The notes below the pieces were generated by a model. The model was not told the origin of the DNA. It saw nothing but the letters and a program-made list of their open reading frames with translations, and made no database searches. Shown here piece by piece: positions 11,863 to 22,498 of a stretch of DNA of 64,000 nucleotides. This DNA is from Miscanthus floridulus. Its lineage: Eukaryota > Streptophyta > Magnoliopsida > Poales > Poaceae. Location of the stretch: contig NC_089591.1 in the NCBI RefSeq assembly GCF_019320115.1, forward strand, positions 17,958,502 through 18,022,501, read 5' to 3'. The position numbers and the translations under genes are program-made. The number at the start of each line of letters is the position of its first letter. Position 1 is the stretch's first letter.

Positions 11863-12710
11863 TTGGCAGCCGGATTTATCAAAGAAGTGTATCATCCGGA
11901 GTGGTTAGCCAACCCGGTTCTTGTACGCAAAAAGAATAATGAATGGAGAATGTGCGTTGATTACACTGATCTCAACAAACACTGCCCTAAAGACCCCTTC
12001 GGCTTACCTCGCATAGACGAGGTCGTAGATTCAACTGCCGGTTGCGAGCTGCTTTCCTTTCTCGATTGCTACTCTGGTTATCACCAGATCGCTCTCAAAA
12101 AGGACGACCAGATCAAGACATCCTTCATCACGCCTTTCGGCGCCTACTGCTACACGACCATGTCGTTCGGGCTCAAGAACGCCGGGGCTACCTACCAACG
12201 CGCCATACAGGCCTGCCTCAAAGACGAGATAAAAGACGACCTCGTCGAGGCTTATGTTGATGATGTAGTTGTCAAAACCAAGGAAGCATATACCCTTGTT
12301 GACAACCTAGAACGCACCTTTGCAGCCCTTAATACATTCCAATGGAAATTAAACCCAAAGAAGTGCATCTTTGGTGTTCCTTCTGGTATACTACTTGGCA
12401 ACGTCGTCAGTCACGATGGCATACGCCCTAACCCTAGAGAAAGTCAAAGCTGTCTTGGACATGAAGCCGCCCAAAAAGGTGAAGGATGTTCAGAAGCTTA
12501 CCGGATGCATGGCTGCCCTCAGTCGTTTCATATCAAGATTAGGCGAAAAAGGACTACCATTTTTTAAGCTGCTCAAAGCATCCGAGAAGTTTGAGTGGTC
12601 GGAGGAAGCAGACGCTGCCTTCACACTAGCTGAAACAATTACCTTACATCACCTCCGGTCCTCACTGCTCCCAGAGAAGACGAAACCCTCCTGCTTTACA
12701 TTGCGGCAAC
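11863..12710 (+). pseudogene. Reverse transcriptase of the Tat element
   Basis: Copies the element RNA into DNA. The main frame 11863-12567 carries the RT domain with NEWRMCVDYTDLNKHCPKD, LDCYSGYHQIALKKDDQIKT, MSFGLKNAGATYQRA and the catalytic YVDDVVV. A frameshift near 12420 moves the connection part to another frame (VKAVLDMKPPKKVKDVQKLTG, 12371-12700). The missing N-terminal part of the fingers lies in the broken stretch 11700-11862. The FGLKNAGATYQR form of motif C-D is typical of the Tat group. Confidence 0.88.
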
Positions 12711-12717
12711 TAATCGA

Positions 12718-13520
12718 GTGGTCTCCACTGCCATGGTGGTCGAGCGTGATGAGCCTGGCCACGTCTACAAGGTACAGCGACCAATCTATTTCATCAGTGA
12801 GGTACTCAATGAATCCAAGACCAGGTACCCACAGATTCAGAAACTGATCTACGCCATACTGATAACATCCCGAAAGTTGAAACATTACTTCGACGGATAT
12901 CGTGTGGTGGTCATGACCGAGTACCCTCTGGGAGACATCATTCGCAACAAGGATGCGAATGGGCGCATCGTCAAATGGGCAATGGAGCTATGCCCTTTCT
13001 CCTTGGAATTTGCAAGCCGTACTACAATCAAGTCTCAGGCACTTGTCGATTTCATCGTCGAGTGGACAGACTTAAGCACACCTGCCTCTCAGGGGCCCGA
13101 TGAGTATTGGAAGATGTACTTCGATGGCTCTCTCAACATCGATGGCGCAGGAGCAGGAGTCCTTTTCGTGTCACCATCCAAGGAGCAGCTCCGATACGTC
13201 CTCAGGATTTATTTCCCGGCGTCTAATAACGCCGCCGAGTACGAAGCATGCCTGCATGGTCTGCGCATTGCTGGTCGAGCTCGGTGTCAAACGTCTCTAT
13301 GTCTATGGAGACTCGGCTCTAGTCATCAACCAACTCAACAAGGACTAGGATACGACTAGCGAAAAGATGGATGCATACTGCAAATCGATCAGAAAGCTGG
13401 AAGGCAAGTTCTATGGCATCGAGTACACACATGTGGTCCGGGACAAAAATCAAGCAGCAGATGCGCTGTCAAAGTTAGGATCATCCCGAGCTAAAGTCCC
13501 ACATGGCGTATTTGTTCAAG
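12718..13520 (+). pseudogene. RNase H region (with second, Tat-type RNase H domain)
   Basis: Removes RNA from the RNA-DNA hybrid. The frame 12718-13240 contains first the remnant of the usual Gypsy RNase H/connection ([22 protein letters not shown]) and then a second RNase H-like domain beginning [17 protein letters not shown] and [14 protein letters not shown] frameshift near 13270 continues it as [17 protein letters not shown], with further residues to 13500 (VVRDKNQAADALSKL). D, E and D residues of an active site can be picked out (FDGS, EYEA, GDSA). An additional, archaeal-type RNase H is a known trait of Tat elements. Confidence 0.82.
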
Positions 13521-13689
13521 ACCTGCTCACTGCCTTCCATCGAAGAGGAAGATCCCACGGTCGACAAGCCTCCAGACCAGCTTTTGGTGGCTACTGGTTC
13601 CGGCGTCAAACACCATCGAACCACCTCCGACCACTAAGGAGCCTGACTGGAGAGTACCTTTCATCAAGTACCTGACAGATGGTAGCGGT

Positions 13690-14892
13690 TACACCGATCG
13701 GACAGAAAACGAACGCCTGATGCGTCGCAGTAAGCAGTATCTGCTCGTCGATGGCAAATTGTGGCGCAAGAACGCAAAGGAGGAAATCTTGATGAAGTGT
13801 ATAACCCAGGAGGATGGCGAACATCTCCTAGACCAAATCCACTCTGGCTCCTACGGCAACCACGCGGCCTCGAGAACGCTGGTTGGCAAGGCTTTCCGAG
13901 CAGGGTTCTATTGGCCGTCAGCCGTAGCCGATGCAGAGAAGCTAGTCCGCCATTGTGAGGGTTGTCAGTTCTTCACCAAGAGAATCCACATACCAGCACA
14001 TGAGATTCAGACAATACCAGCCTCTTGGCCCTTCGCATGCTGGGGACTGGATATGATTCGGGCCCTTCAAGCCGGCTCCTAGGGAAATTTACATGTGTCT
14101 TTGTGCTGATCGACAAATTTTCTAAGTGGATAGAGTACATGCCTCTGGTACAGGCATCTTCAGAAAAGGCTATCACGTTCATCGACCAGGTCATCCACCG
14201 CTTCGGCATACCCAACAGCATCATCACTGATCTAGGGTACTCAGTTCACCGAGAACTGCTTTTTGGGACTTCTGCGATGAAAGGAGCATAGTAGTAAAAT
14301 ACGTCTCGGTGGCGCACCCTAGAGCTAATGGACAGGTCGAGCGGGCAAATGGTATGATCTTGGACGCACTTAAGAAGAGGATGTACAGAGAAAATGACAA
14401 AGCTCCCGGAAGATGGCTCAAAGAGTTACCAGCCAGTGGTCTAGGGGCCTCAGAACCCAGCCTAGTCGCAATACCGGCGTATCACCATACTTTATGGTTT
14501 ACGGCGCTGAGGCAGTGCTCCCAGCAGATATAGCCTTCAGATCAGCATGGGTAGAGAACTTCGACGAAGACAAGGCCAATGAAGTGCGGGAGCTAGAAGT
14601 GAATAGTGCAGAAGAGAAGCGGCTCGATTCTTGCGTACGTACAGCCAAATACCTTGCTGTTTTGCGCAGGTACTACAACAAGAACGTTAAGGAGCGGTTC
14701 TTCATGGTTGGGGACCTGGTCCTGAAGTGGAAGACGAATCAGGCTGGTGTCCACAAACTCGCAACTCCATGGGAAGGGCCCTTCATGATCAAGGAGGTTA
14801 CACGACCAACGTCTTATAGGTTAGCTCACCTGGACGGTACAGACGTACCCAATTCATGGCACATCGACAAGCTTAGGCGTTTCTATGCTTAA
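13690..14892 (+). pseudogene. Integrase of the Tat element, frameshifted in the core
   Basis: Would insert the cDNA into the host chromosome. Zinc-binding N-terminus in the frame 13720-14082 (HxxxxH of HCEGC type: DQIHSGSYGNHAASR then CEGC). The core is split: WGLDMI ends the first frame; a frameshift near 14060 gives VFVLIDKFSKWIEYMPL and NSIITDLG; a second near 14235 gives HPRANGQVERANGMILDALKK, which holds the final Glu of the DDE triad. The C-terminal part in 14413-14892 (PFMIKEVTRPTSYRLAHLDG) ends with IDKLRRFYA and TAA. No chromodomain, as expected for Tat. Confidence 0.85.
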
Positions 14893-15608
14893 CTACTAAG
14901 ATATGTACTCCTCTTGTACTTTCGATTTAATTCAATAAAGCCATTATGATTTCTCCGACCACTCTAATGTGTCACTTCGAAGTCTATTGTTATTCTAACT
15001 CAACCAGTCAAAACCGACCACCATTCCTTCCTAGGGTTTTTGGAGCAGGCCCTGTCTCCGGTTCCTCCCAACGCGTGCATGGGATCTGCTCTCTACGCTA
15101 CGGGTGATCGGCAGGTCCCCTCTGGTTTGACTTGTGTGCGTCTACGTGTGCACAGGCTACGCACCTCACACTCCGACCATAGGACAAACCAGGGCCATAC
15201 AAACCTTTCAGGATGACGTGTCGACTAAACTGGTACAACTAAACAGAACGCTAACATGTTCTCACTTAGTTACACCAACACGAGATCCAAGCTTAAATAT
15301 GTTTTCTACAAAACAAACAAGCTTATGCAGATATACAGTTACGTTATTACAAGCTTGCCTAAAAAGGTCCAAGTTTACAATAACACAACTACATCTTCTC
15401 CTACAGCTATAGCCTATACTATTGGCTGGTCGGGTCACTGCGGCACCTGCTGCTCGCTGGGCCTGACATCGTGCTCGAGTCTCGGGGACTCTTGTACTGG
15501 TCGAGCTGAAGAAGATGGCCCCGCCGATGCCTGGCTGGTCGAGACCGTAGGCTTCGATGGTTGGCTTAAAAATGATGGTGCTTCCAGCTGACTTGTTGCT
15601 GGCGTACC

Positions 15609-18600
15609 CTATACAGGTGTTGTCCCGCCTCCACATAGGTTAATGTCGCCAATTATTTTTGCCGACAAGTCCAGCTGGGTCATCCGAAGCTCCTCAGCCT
15701 TGTCTGGATCTACCTCCTTCGGGTATCCAGCTTCCAGGCGCTTGAGATCGATCAAGGGGTAGTGAGCACGTACCATGCTTAGCACATGTGCGCCTATGTA
15801 CTCACCTGCCTCCTTCACGAACTCCTAGAACCATCCCCATGCCTTTCGGCATCTATCGACCAGTCCAAGCTAGTGGCGTCCTTGGCACGTCCTCTGTAAG
15901 CGCTGGATCGATGAGGTTAAGGACCGGCAAAATGCCCGTTGCCACCTCCTGGCACCGGTTTTTCCATGTGTCCTCGATCCTTGGTGATCTCTTGGCACTA
16001 TGCCTTCCAGCTATCACGGTCTTTTATCATGGCCTCCAGATGTTTCTTGGCATTGACTTTCAAAACTAGAAACCGCACAAGCTATTAAAACGTCATACCA
16101 CGACAAGATAAGGCGGGCAACAAAAGTGAGCAAAGGGGTTTGGAAAACTTACTTTTTAGTTCCTCTTTCATCTTGGTCGTGTGGTCCTCGGAGCTGCGAC
16201 TGGTCGTGCGCCAGTTTTCTGTTGTCCTCCTTCAGGCGATCACACTCCATGACCGCACGACTGTTCTCCTCTCGGAGACGGACCACTTCGGCTTCTAAGC
16301 CTGCACTACAGCTGTTACTACCAACAACGCAACAACACTTGTCATGCACTCATTGTGATAAAGTGACTACTTACTTGTTCTTTCCTGCTCTTTGTTACTG
16401 AGCTGGACGACTAGGTTCTGGTTCTAGGGACTCTTGCTCCGTCCTCTTATGGTTGGCGGCTTCAAGTTGGTGGCGCAAGCGTTCCACTTCCGCCGTCAGC
16501 TCTTTATTGCTTGCAGTGATCCCCTCGATCTGGTCGAAGCATTTCTTATGGTACCTTGCGGTCTTCATTAAGTCCTATGTGCAAAAAGATAAGTAAGAAA
16601 GTTTGACTAGACAGCAAAATCAGGTGGTGAAGCAAAGCATACCTGGACCTCCGTCACCAGTCGTTTCGCCGCTCGTTCAACTTTCTTGGTCTCTTCGACC
16701 TCTGGGATTTCCTCATGAACAACCCATTGGTCAGTTCCGCCAACTGCGACACATACACATGTTGTCGCTTGTCCTGTGGATGGCCTAGGACCTCCTCTAC
16801 TTTGTCCTCTTCGGGCTCTTCTTCGGGTATCGGTGCTGGTCCAGAGTTAGCAGCTTTTGCGATCACTATGGCCTTTCCATGGGCTACAGCATCGACAAAC
16901 ATGCCCTGTGCTCTCACCTCCGACCGCTGCTCCTCGGTCTGTTCCATTACCCTTGGTGCTGAGGTGTTGTCCTCAGTAGGGTTAGTGCTCGGAGCACTTG
17001 TGCTTGGCTCAGCTCTTCCCTCGACCCCCGGCTTGGGGACTGTTGTCTGATTACTTGTTTGCTGAGGCCCCGACGGACCTTTTGCCATGGGTTCCTTGAT
17101 GGCCGACTATTGGGCAGTCTTCTCTAAAATAGCTGACAGAGCCACGCCACTCCCAGCTAGTTCGTCCGGATTTTCGGTGGACATCGAACTAGTACATCCG
17201 AGATAAGTTCAGAAGGCAACCATATTCAATACAAATTGCTAGCTTATATCAAGGTTACAAATACTTACATGTTGGAAGCATGGAATGATGTGGCGAAGGC
17301 GCGTCTCTTCGGCCGTGCTTGCTCCACGTGCTGTGCGGGTGGCACCTGGTCACCCTTTACATCCAGCACCGCCGCTAGGTCTTGGTGCTCGACCCCTCCA
17401 CCGCTTGTCCTTCGTGCTATAGTGGTCGGCGATGTAGGCCCCACTAGCACGGAGGAGCCACCTTGCTCCATCGACTCCAGTTGCCTCCTCCGCTTTCGAG
17501 GGATGAGTCGAAAGATGTCTGCATCCTCTCCCTCCTCTGTGTCATCGTCCGACAAAGTAAAGATCACCTGACGATGCTTGCTGGCCGCTGGCTGCTTACC
17601 AGCAGCTTTGGCCGCTGCCTCCTCTCCAACTCCGAGCATGGCCCAGTCGACGTCCTCAACCCCGACGCTGGTCTGGGTGGTTGGGTCAGCAACTTGTGGC
17701 CAATCTACACCAGGGGGTGGTGACACAAACACTGTCGGTCTATCCCGACCATTAATCTAGGAAACAAATAGGAGATAACATAGTAAGTTTCTACTACAAT
17801 ATGAGACTACGGGTACAAGGCAAGATGAGTTACCTTTGGGGGAGGTCGGGCGAGCTTGAAAGCATGCTCGATGTCGCTCAATCTAACATAATTTGGATCA
17901 GCTAAGTTAAATAGCTCTCCAATTCTGGCTCTGACTTCGTTCTTGTCAAGCGCCTCCTGCCTCATCCTCGTCGGGTCTGCGCTACCTTGGTACTCGTAGC
18001 CAGGATGTACCCTCCTCTGGTAGGGCTAGATCCGTCGGCTGATGAAGCTCCTAACCACGCTCGGACCGTCCAGTTTCTTCCATGGGATCATCCCAAATAT
18101 TTCTAGAATCTGTTCTAGGTGCTCGGGCTTCTCCGACTAGCTTGTCCTCTTCTCTGGAATGAAGCCCACGTCGCACAGCGTGATCGTGTTCGGCTCTTCG
18201 TGGATGTAGAACCACTTCTTGTACCAGTCGTCAAGCGACGTGTTCCATGGGTAGTGCAGGTACTGGGGCTTCATTCTGTCACAGGAGGTTGAGGTACACA
18301 CCTCTGGCTATCTTCGAGCCGCCGCTTCCTTTCTTCCGCAGATAGAAAAGATGGCAAAAAAATCAAAATGGGGCTGGAAGCCACCATATGCTTCGCAAAG
18401 ATGAATGAAGGTGGCGACAAGGAGGATCGAGTTGGGATGCACATTGCAAATCCCAATCTCATAGTACAATAGAGGCCCTGAAGGAAAGGATGTACCGGAA
18501 CCCCAAATCCCCGCTTAAAGAAGTCTTCGAACACCACGATCTCACCTGGTTGTGGATCGGGGTACCCTTTGCCCCCCGGTGCACGCCATCCTGCGAGCTC

Positions 18601-18718
18601 CTTGTCGTGGAGTACTCCCATGGTGACAGAGGTCTTCAATGGTCTGCTTGTTGCTTCTCGATTTCCACCACTCCTTCGCCATGACTCCTGCTTTCTTCTA
18701 TGCGTCACTTTTCGCCAT
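15609..18718 (-). pseudogene. Antisense spliced gene inside the Tat element (plant 'putative gypsy type transposon' family, Transposase_28-like)
   Basis: Runs opposite to gag-pol between integrase and the 3' LTR. On the - strand an ATG at 18718 opens a frame; after a shift near 18625 it gives LLHD/VLHDKELAGWRAPGGKGYPDP and PGEIVVFEDFFKRGFGVPVH, which I recognise as the N-terminal domain of grass proteins labelled putative gypsy type transposon. Later exons: 17265-17759 (VDWAMLGVGEEAAAKAAGKQ; acidic and basic clusters), 16654-17088, coiled-coil parts at about 16390-16570 and 16149-16350 (AEVVRLREENSRAVMECDRL), and a terminal exon 15609-15818 ending INLCGGGTTPV. An intron is visible on the - strand with GTAACT near 17833 and CTAG near 17753. 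Stops and shifts (a TAG at codon 7, a break near 18300) make this copy a pseudogene. Function unknown; similar antisense ORFs are known in Tat elements. Confidence 0.7.
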
Positions 18719-18839
18719 GAATCTGGCCTTGCTGATGAACGAGGAAACTATGGAGGATTGATTGGTGGTGATTTCGAGGGTATTAGGGTTGGCAAGAGGA
18801 AGAAGAAGGCTGCAGTTGCGAATGGTAATGGGGTTTAGT

Positions 18840-19196
18840 AAAAAGTAACTTCCAATTCTATACTGTATTTAACCAAGAGTTCTGCCATTTCATCTACCCG
18901 AGATTCTTGGGAGACGTGCGCACACGCCACAGATGGTTGTTTTCACAGCCTCGAGATCTACGCCAATATATGCGCCTCTTCGTTATCAGTGTATGCGCCT
19001 CTTCGTTACCAGTGTGAGAGGGCCCACGTTGACGCACCTACTTACAGGTGCCACGCAATAGTTTGCTTGAAAAGACAAGAAGGCAGTATGATGTGCTATA
19101 CCCGTCTACTTTTTTGACTAGACGTGTCAAATTGGACTTGACAGAGCAAGCAAAAAAAAATGGTACAAGTGGCATATGGTTTTTCATCGCATTTCT
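18840..19196. other. 3' region of the Tat element, nothing recognised
   Basis: No convincing ORF or repeat before the minisatellite begins. Confidence 0.5.
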
Positions 19197-19420
19197 CATG
19201 CTCGGGGACTGTCCAGACCAACATCATGCTCGAGGACTATCCAGACCACCATCATGCTCAGGGACTGTCTAGACCACCATCGTGCTTGGGGACTGTCCAG
19301 ACCACCATCGTGCTCGGGAACTGTCCAGACCACCATCGTGCTCGAGGACTATCTAGATCACCATCATTCTCGAGGACTATGCAGATCACTCTCATGCTCG
19401 GGGACTTCCCCGACTACTCT
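19197..19420 (+). repeat. 28-bp minisatellite, eight units
   Basis: Eight contiguous units of exactly 28 bp, each starting c(a/g)t(g/t)ct and most carrying the core GCTCGGGGACTGTCCAGACC with a few substitutions. The core GCTCGGGGAC resembles the purine tract that precedes Tat 3' LTRs (here GCTCAAGGACTAGC at 20020-20033). Two further single copies of the core occur near 19531-19545 and 19665-19680. Confidence 0.88.
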
Positions 19421-20033
19421 TCGACAATTCCTCAAAGACCACTCTCCTCGGCTACATGTGATTTGTACTTGCATATAGTCGAGAGGCATTTATTTAGACC
19501 TTGCTACAAGGCTAATACCTCGCCTTCCAGCAAGCTTGGGGACTACATCGATACGATGCACCTGCCGGTGCATCTCGTATTGCTTGTACGATGAATGGAT
19601 TCTCAACTTCAGTGGGAATTCTTTTTTGGACCCTAGCACCACGTGCCTATGTCACCTACTACTAGGCTCGGGGACTAAGTGGGCACACTTCACCTTGTGA
19701 TGAATGTGCTTATTTTATCGACCCCTACGCTCTGACTATTCGCCAGAACTACTATTGTCCAAGGGTCACGTACATTTCTTGTCAGAAATACAAGTGGGCA
19801 CACTTGATAAGGAAAGAATTTTTTTCTTTTTTCTTTAGAGCACCATGCATTCTTTGGACAACCGGAATCTTTGGCTATAATCATGGTCTACTACTCTCTG
19901 TTCTAACCAGAATGCTATCACATTCGATTGGTCAATGTTTCAACCAGTTGGAGATGACATGAAGACGGATCACATTAGTCGAAGGAGATCGAACGGTGTG
20001 TTGCAACATAATACATGGTGCTCAAGGACTAGC

Positions 20034-20503
20034 TGTGGGGGTATTAACCCCTATACCCTTACGGCTAGGCTTGGGCCAGCCCGGATCAGGGGGTCTGGCC
20101 CACTAGAAGATGACGCGCGGTCCGGCCAATCTGTTAGGAATCCCGCGCAAGGAATCAAGACAGATTTGGAGGTCAAGCAAGATCCTGATCGGTTAGAATA
20201 GGAATCCTTATCCAGCCACCTTGGCAATTGTAACTAGCTAGGATTAGTTTCCAGATCTGTAACCCTGCCCCCCGGACTATATAAGGCGGGCAGGGGACCT
20301 CTCTAAAAAACATCTCTCATTGACATACAGCAATACAATCAGATGCAGGACGTAGGTATTACGCCTTTACGGCGACCGAACCTGGATAAAATCTCATGTC
20401 TGTCTTGCGTCACCATCTTGTTTGTAGCTTGCGCATCTGTCTGCCGATAATCTACTACCTTGGGCATACCCCTAGGTAGATTGTCGACCATATTTCATCG
20501 ACA
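20034..20503 (+). repeat. 3' LTR of the Tat element
   Basis: 470 bp; preceded by the purine-rich GCTCAAGGACTAGC; ends TCGACA and is followed by the target-site copy CACGC. Confidence 0.93.
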
Positions 20504-20722
20504 CACGCTGAGCAAACCACACCTACCATCATCCCACTTACACTTTTGTCCTCGCTTCACATAATAGGATTAACCCAGGGATGGTGGGATGGACTCTAGA
20601 AGCCTTATATGTTGGTCTATCCCACCTTTAACAACCAAAATGGGACTAAACTCTCCACAATATCTCATCAACTTGCATATGGCCCACTATGGGCCAAATT
20701 CCAAACTAGGTTGGATGTCACA

Positions 20723-21695
20723 GGTATGCACGTCCTAAGCCCAATGGCTAGTTTTTCAAAGGAGCTATAAATATCCCAAGCCTCCACCTTTGGAGGCTAC
20801 TAATTCTGCTGGTCCTATACACGTTTTTGAGCCTTGAGAACACTCTCCAACCCTCTCTTAGTGAGTGATTGATTCCTATTGCCAAATCCAATTTGTGGGT
20901 TGAGTGAGATTCAAAATTGAGAGCAAGCCACCACTTGAGCACTTGTGTGTATTCTCGATCTCGTGATTCACATTTGTTACTCTTGGACTCTTTGGTCCTA
21001 GATGGCTAGGTGTCGCTGGAGAGCACCCAAGAGACTGTGGTGTGCCTCGAAAAGTTTGTAACGATTTGATTCCACCGCCGTAAGGGAAGGGATCAACTAG
21101 TGAAAGGAGGAAAAGGAGTTGGAAAAGACTCCAGCTAGAGTGGCCTTTGTGGTCCTCTAGAGCTGACCTTTGCTGGGTCGCTTGCAGCCCCCTCAATGGA
21201 GAGTAGGACTCGACGGAGTCTGAACTTTAGTAAAACAAATATCGTGTCTCAATTCTCTCTCATTTGATATTTGTGATCCACTTGGTTTGTGCTAGCTCAT
21301 GTGTAGGTGTATCTTGTGAGATACAACTCTTAGCAGGTCCTGCAACTTGGAGAAAAAAGATTGGAATCAAAGGCAACAAGTTTGGAGCTTGGTGTGCTGA
21401 CCCCGTGCATCTCAGACATGTCCGAGTGACCTATTGGACATGTCCGATATTTATCACCTATGCTGATTTGAGTTGTTCTCCGCTCTAATCTTTGTGTTGC
21501 AGGGTCGTGGCTCATGTATTTGTTTAGTACTTGCTATATATTCCGTGTTTAGTTTGTGAGGGGTTAGTTTACTCTATTTTGGAGCTTCCAAGCAATTGGA
21601 AGCTCTCACTCTAATTATTTCCGCATTTTAAGGTGTTAATTTTAAGAAAACGCATATTCACCCCCCTCTAGGTGGCATCCTAGGTCCTTTTAGAA
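20723..21695 (+). mobile_element. Right half of the Copia-type LTR split at 7306
   Basis: Continues the LTR begun at 6238. It has a TATA box (TATAAATA, 20766-20773), a leader-like stretch typical of grass Copia LTRs, two CATG-centred palindromes (21415-21422, 21436-21445) and the end ttcacccccctctaggtgg near 21659-21678. Non-coding. The exact LTR end (about 21695) is not a clean CA, so the border is approximate. Confidence 0.5.
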
Positions 21696-22049
21696 GGGCA
21701 TGGAGCCAATAGTGCAACCTCGAGGTACAACTTGGAGAAGACACGGACAGATCCAAGCCTTTCTCTACACTTCCTTCACTCTCTCCCTATTTTGTATAGT
21801 TCCATGAGTGGAGTGTGTAGCCCCTCCTTGTGGTCATGAATGAGAGTGAGGGGTAGTGGGTATTTATAGTCCTAGGGGTGCCTTATGAGAGTGGATATGC
21901 TCTAGAGATGCTAAGGAATATTCCTTTCGGTGGGCCCATGGATTCATGTGCTCTCCATCCTCCACCCTCAGATCAAACCACCTTATTTTGCATGGTTGAG
22001 ATCTTCTAATGTTGTACTTCTTTGCATGTAGGTTGGTCCACCTAGGGGG
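21696..22049. other. Unassigned spacer
   Basis: No ORF or repeat that I recognise. Confidence 0.4.
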
Positions 22050-22417
22050 TCGGGCGACCTCCCTGCTCATCACCACCGAATTGCATCATTGACTGATGGT
22101 GACCAGTCGCTCATCAGCGCCGGAGTGTGCCACTGACCAGTGTTGACCAAATGCTCATCACCACCGGTTCATGCTATAAACTAGCAACGGTTATAGGTTC
22201 ATCAATGTTGAATAAAACTTCAACCAACAATGATCATGTCATTGTCACAACTGGCTGAAAAGCAAAACCAGCGGTGATAACATATTATCGCTGCCGATTC
22301 TAAATTGGAGATGATGAGTTGATGACCATGGCCATCATCATCATCGATATATCATCGCTGAGGCCAAAACCAACTGTGATGAGCAGTTTCGACCCATCAA
22401 TGATGACATTCTGTAGT
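22050..22417. mobile_element. Possible terminal region of a CACTA (En/Spm) transposon
   Basis: Dense imperfect repeats of catcaccaccgg / catcagcgccgg type in both orientations, like CACTA subterminal repeats, ending in attctgtagta; the complement TACTACAGAAT is one base from the CACTACAGAA end of grass CACTA elements. No transposase and no partner end were found. Confidence 0.35.
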
Positions 22418-22498
22418 ATTGGATTGTCTGAGATGTAATCTATACTTGTTCCGGTGTTGATAAATGCCCCACTACCAAATCATTTTGTATGGGTCCGT

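Larger units (their letters stand above)
7811..20503 (+). mobile_element. Full-length Ty3/Gypsy element, Tat lineage, 12.7 kb
   Basis: Two LTRs of 472 and 470 bp in direct orientation, flanked by the 5-bp target-site duplication CACGC (7806-7810 and 20504-20508). Order: 5' LTR, primer binding site, gag, protease, RT, RNase H (with a second RNase H-like domain typical of Tat), integrase, then about 5 kb of 3' region with an antisense gene and a 28-bp minisatellite, a purine tract, and the 3' LTR. Removing it restores the TRIM LTR. By eye the LTRs differ at roughly 22 positions, mostly transitions, plus two small indels. The coding part is broken by many frameshifts, so it is probably not autonomous now. 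Confidence 0.92.
7307..20722 (-). mobile_element. TRIM-like short LTR element on the - strand, split by the Tat insertion
   Basis: Left LTR 7307-7554 (TGTAACGCC...TGTCACA) and right LTR 7767-7810 plus 20509-20722 (TGTAACACC...TGTCACA) are clear copies, 248 and 258 bp; a 10-bp difference lies near 20684. Between them are only 212 bp. On the - strand this interval starts next to the right LTR with a primer binding site, TGGTATCAGAGCC (complement at 7752-7764, initiator-Met tRNA type), and ends next to the left LTR with a purine tract (complement of cccccctcaaagg, about 7559-7571). No coding sequence. Flanks AGTAT (7302-7306) and GGTAT (20723-20727) are a possible target-site duplication with one mismatch. 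This fits a terminal-repeat retrotransposon in miniature, or a strongly deleted larger element. Confidence 0.7.
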
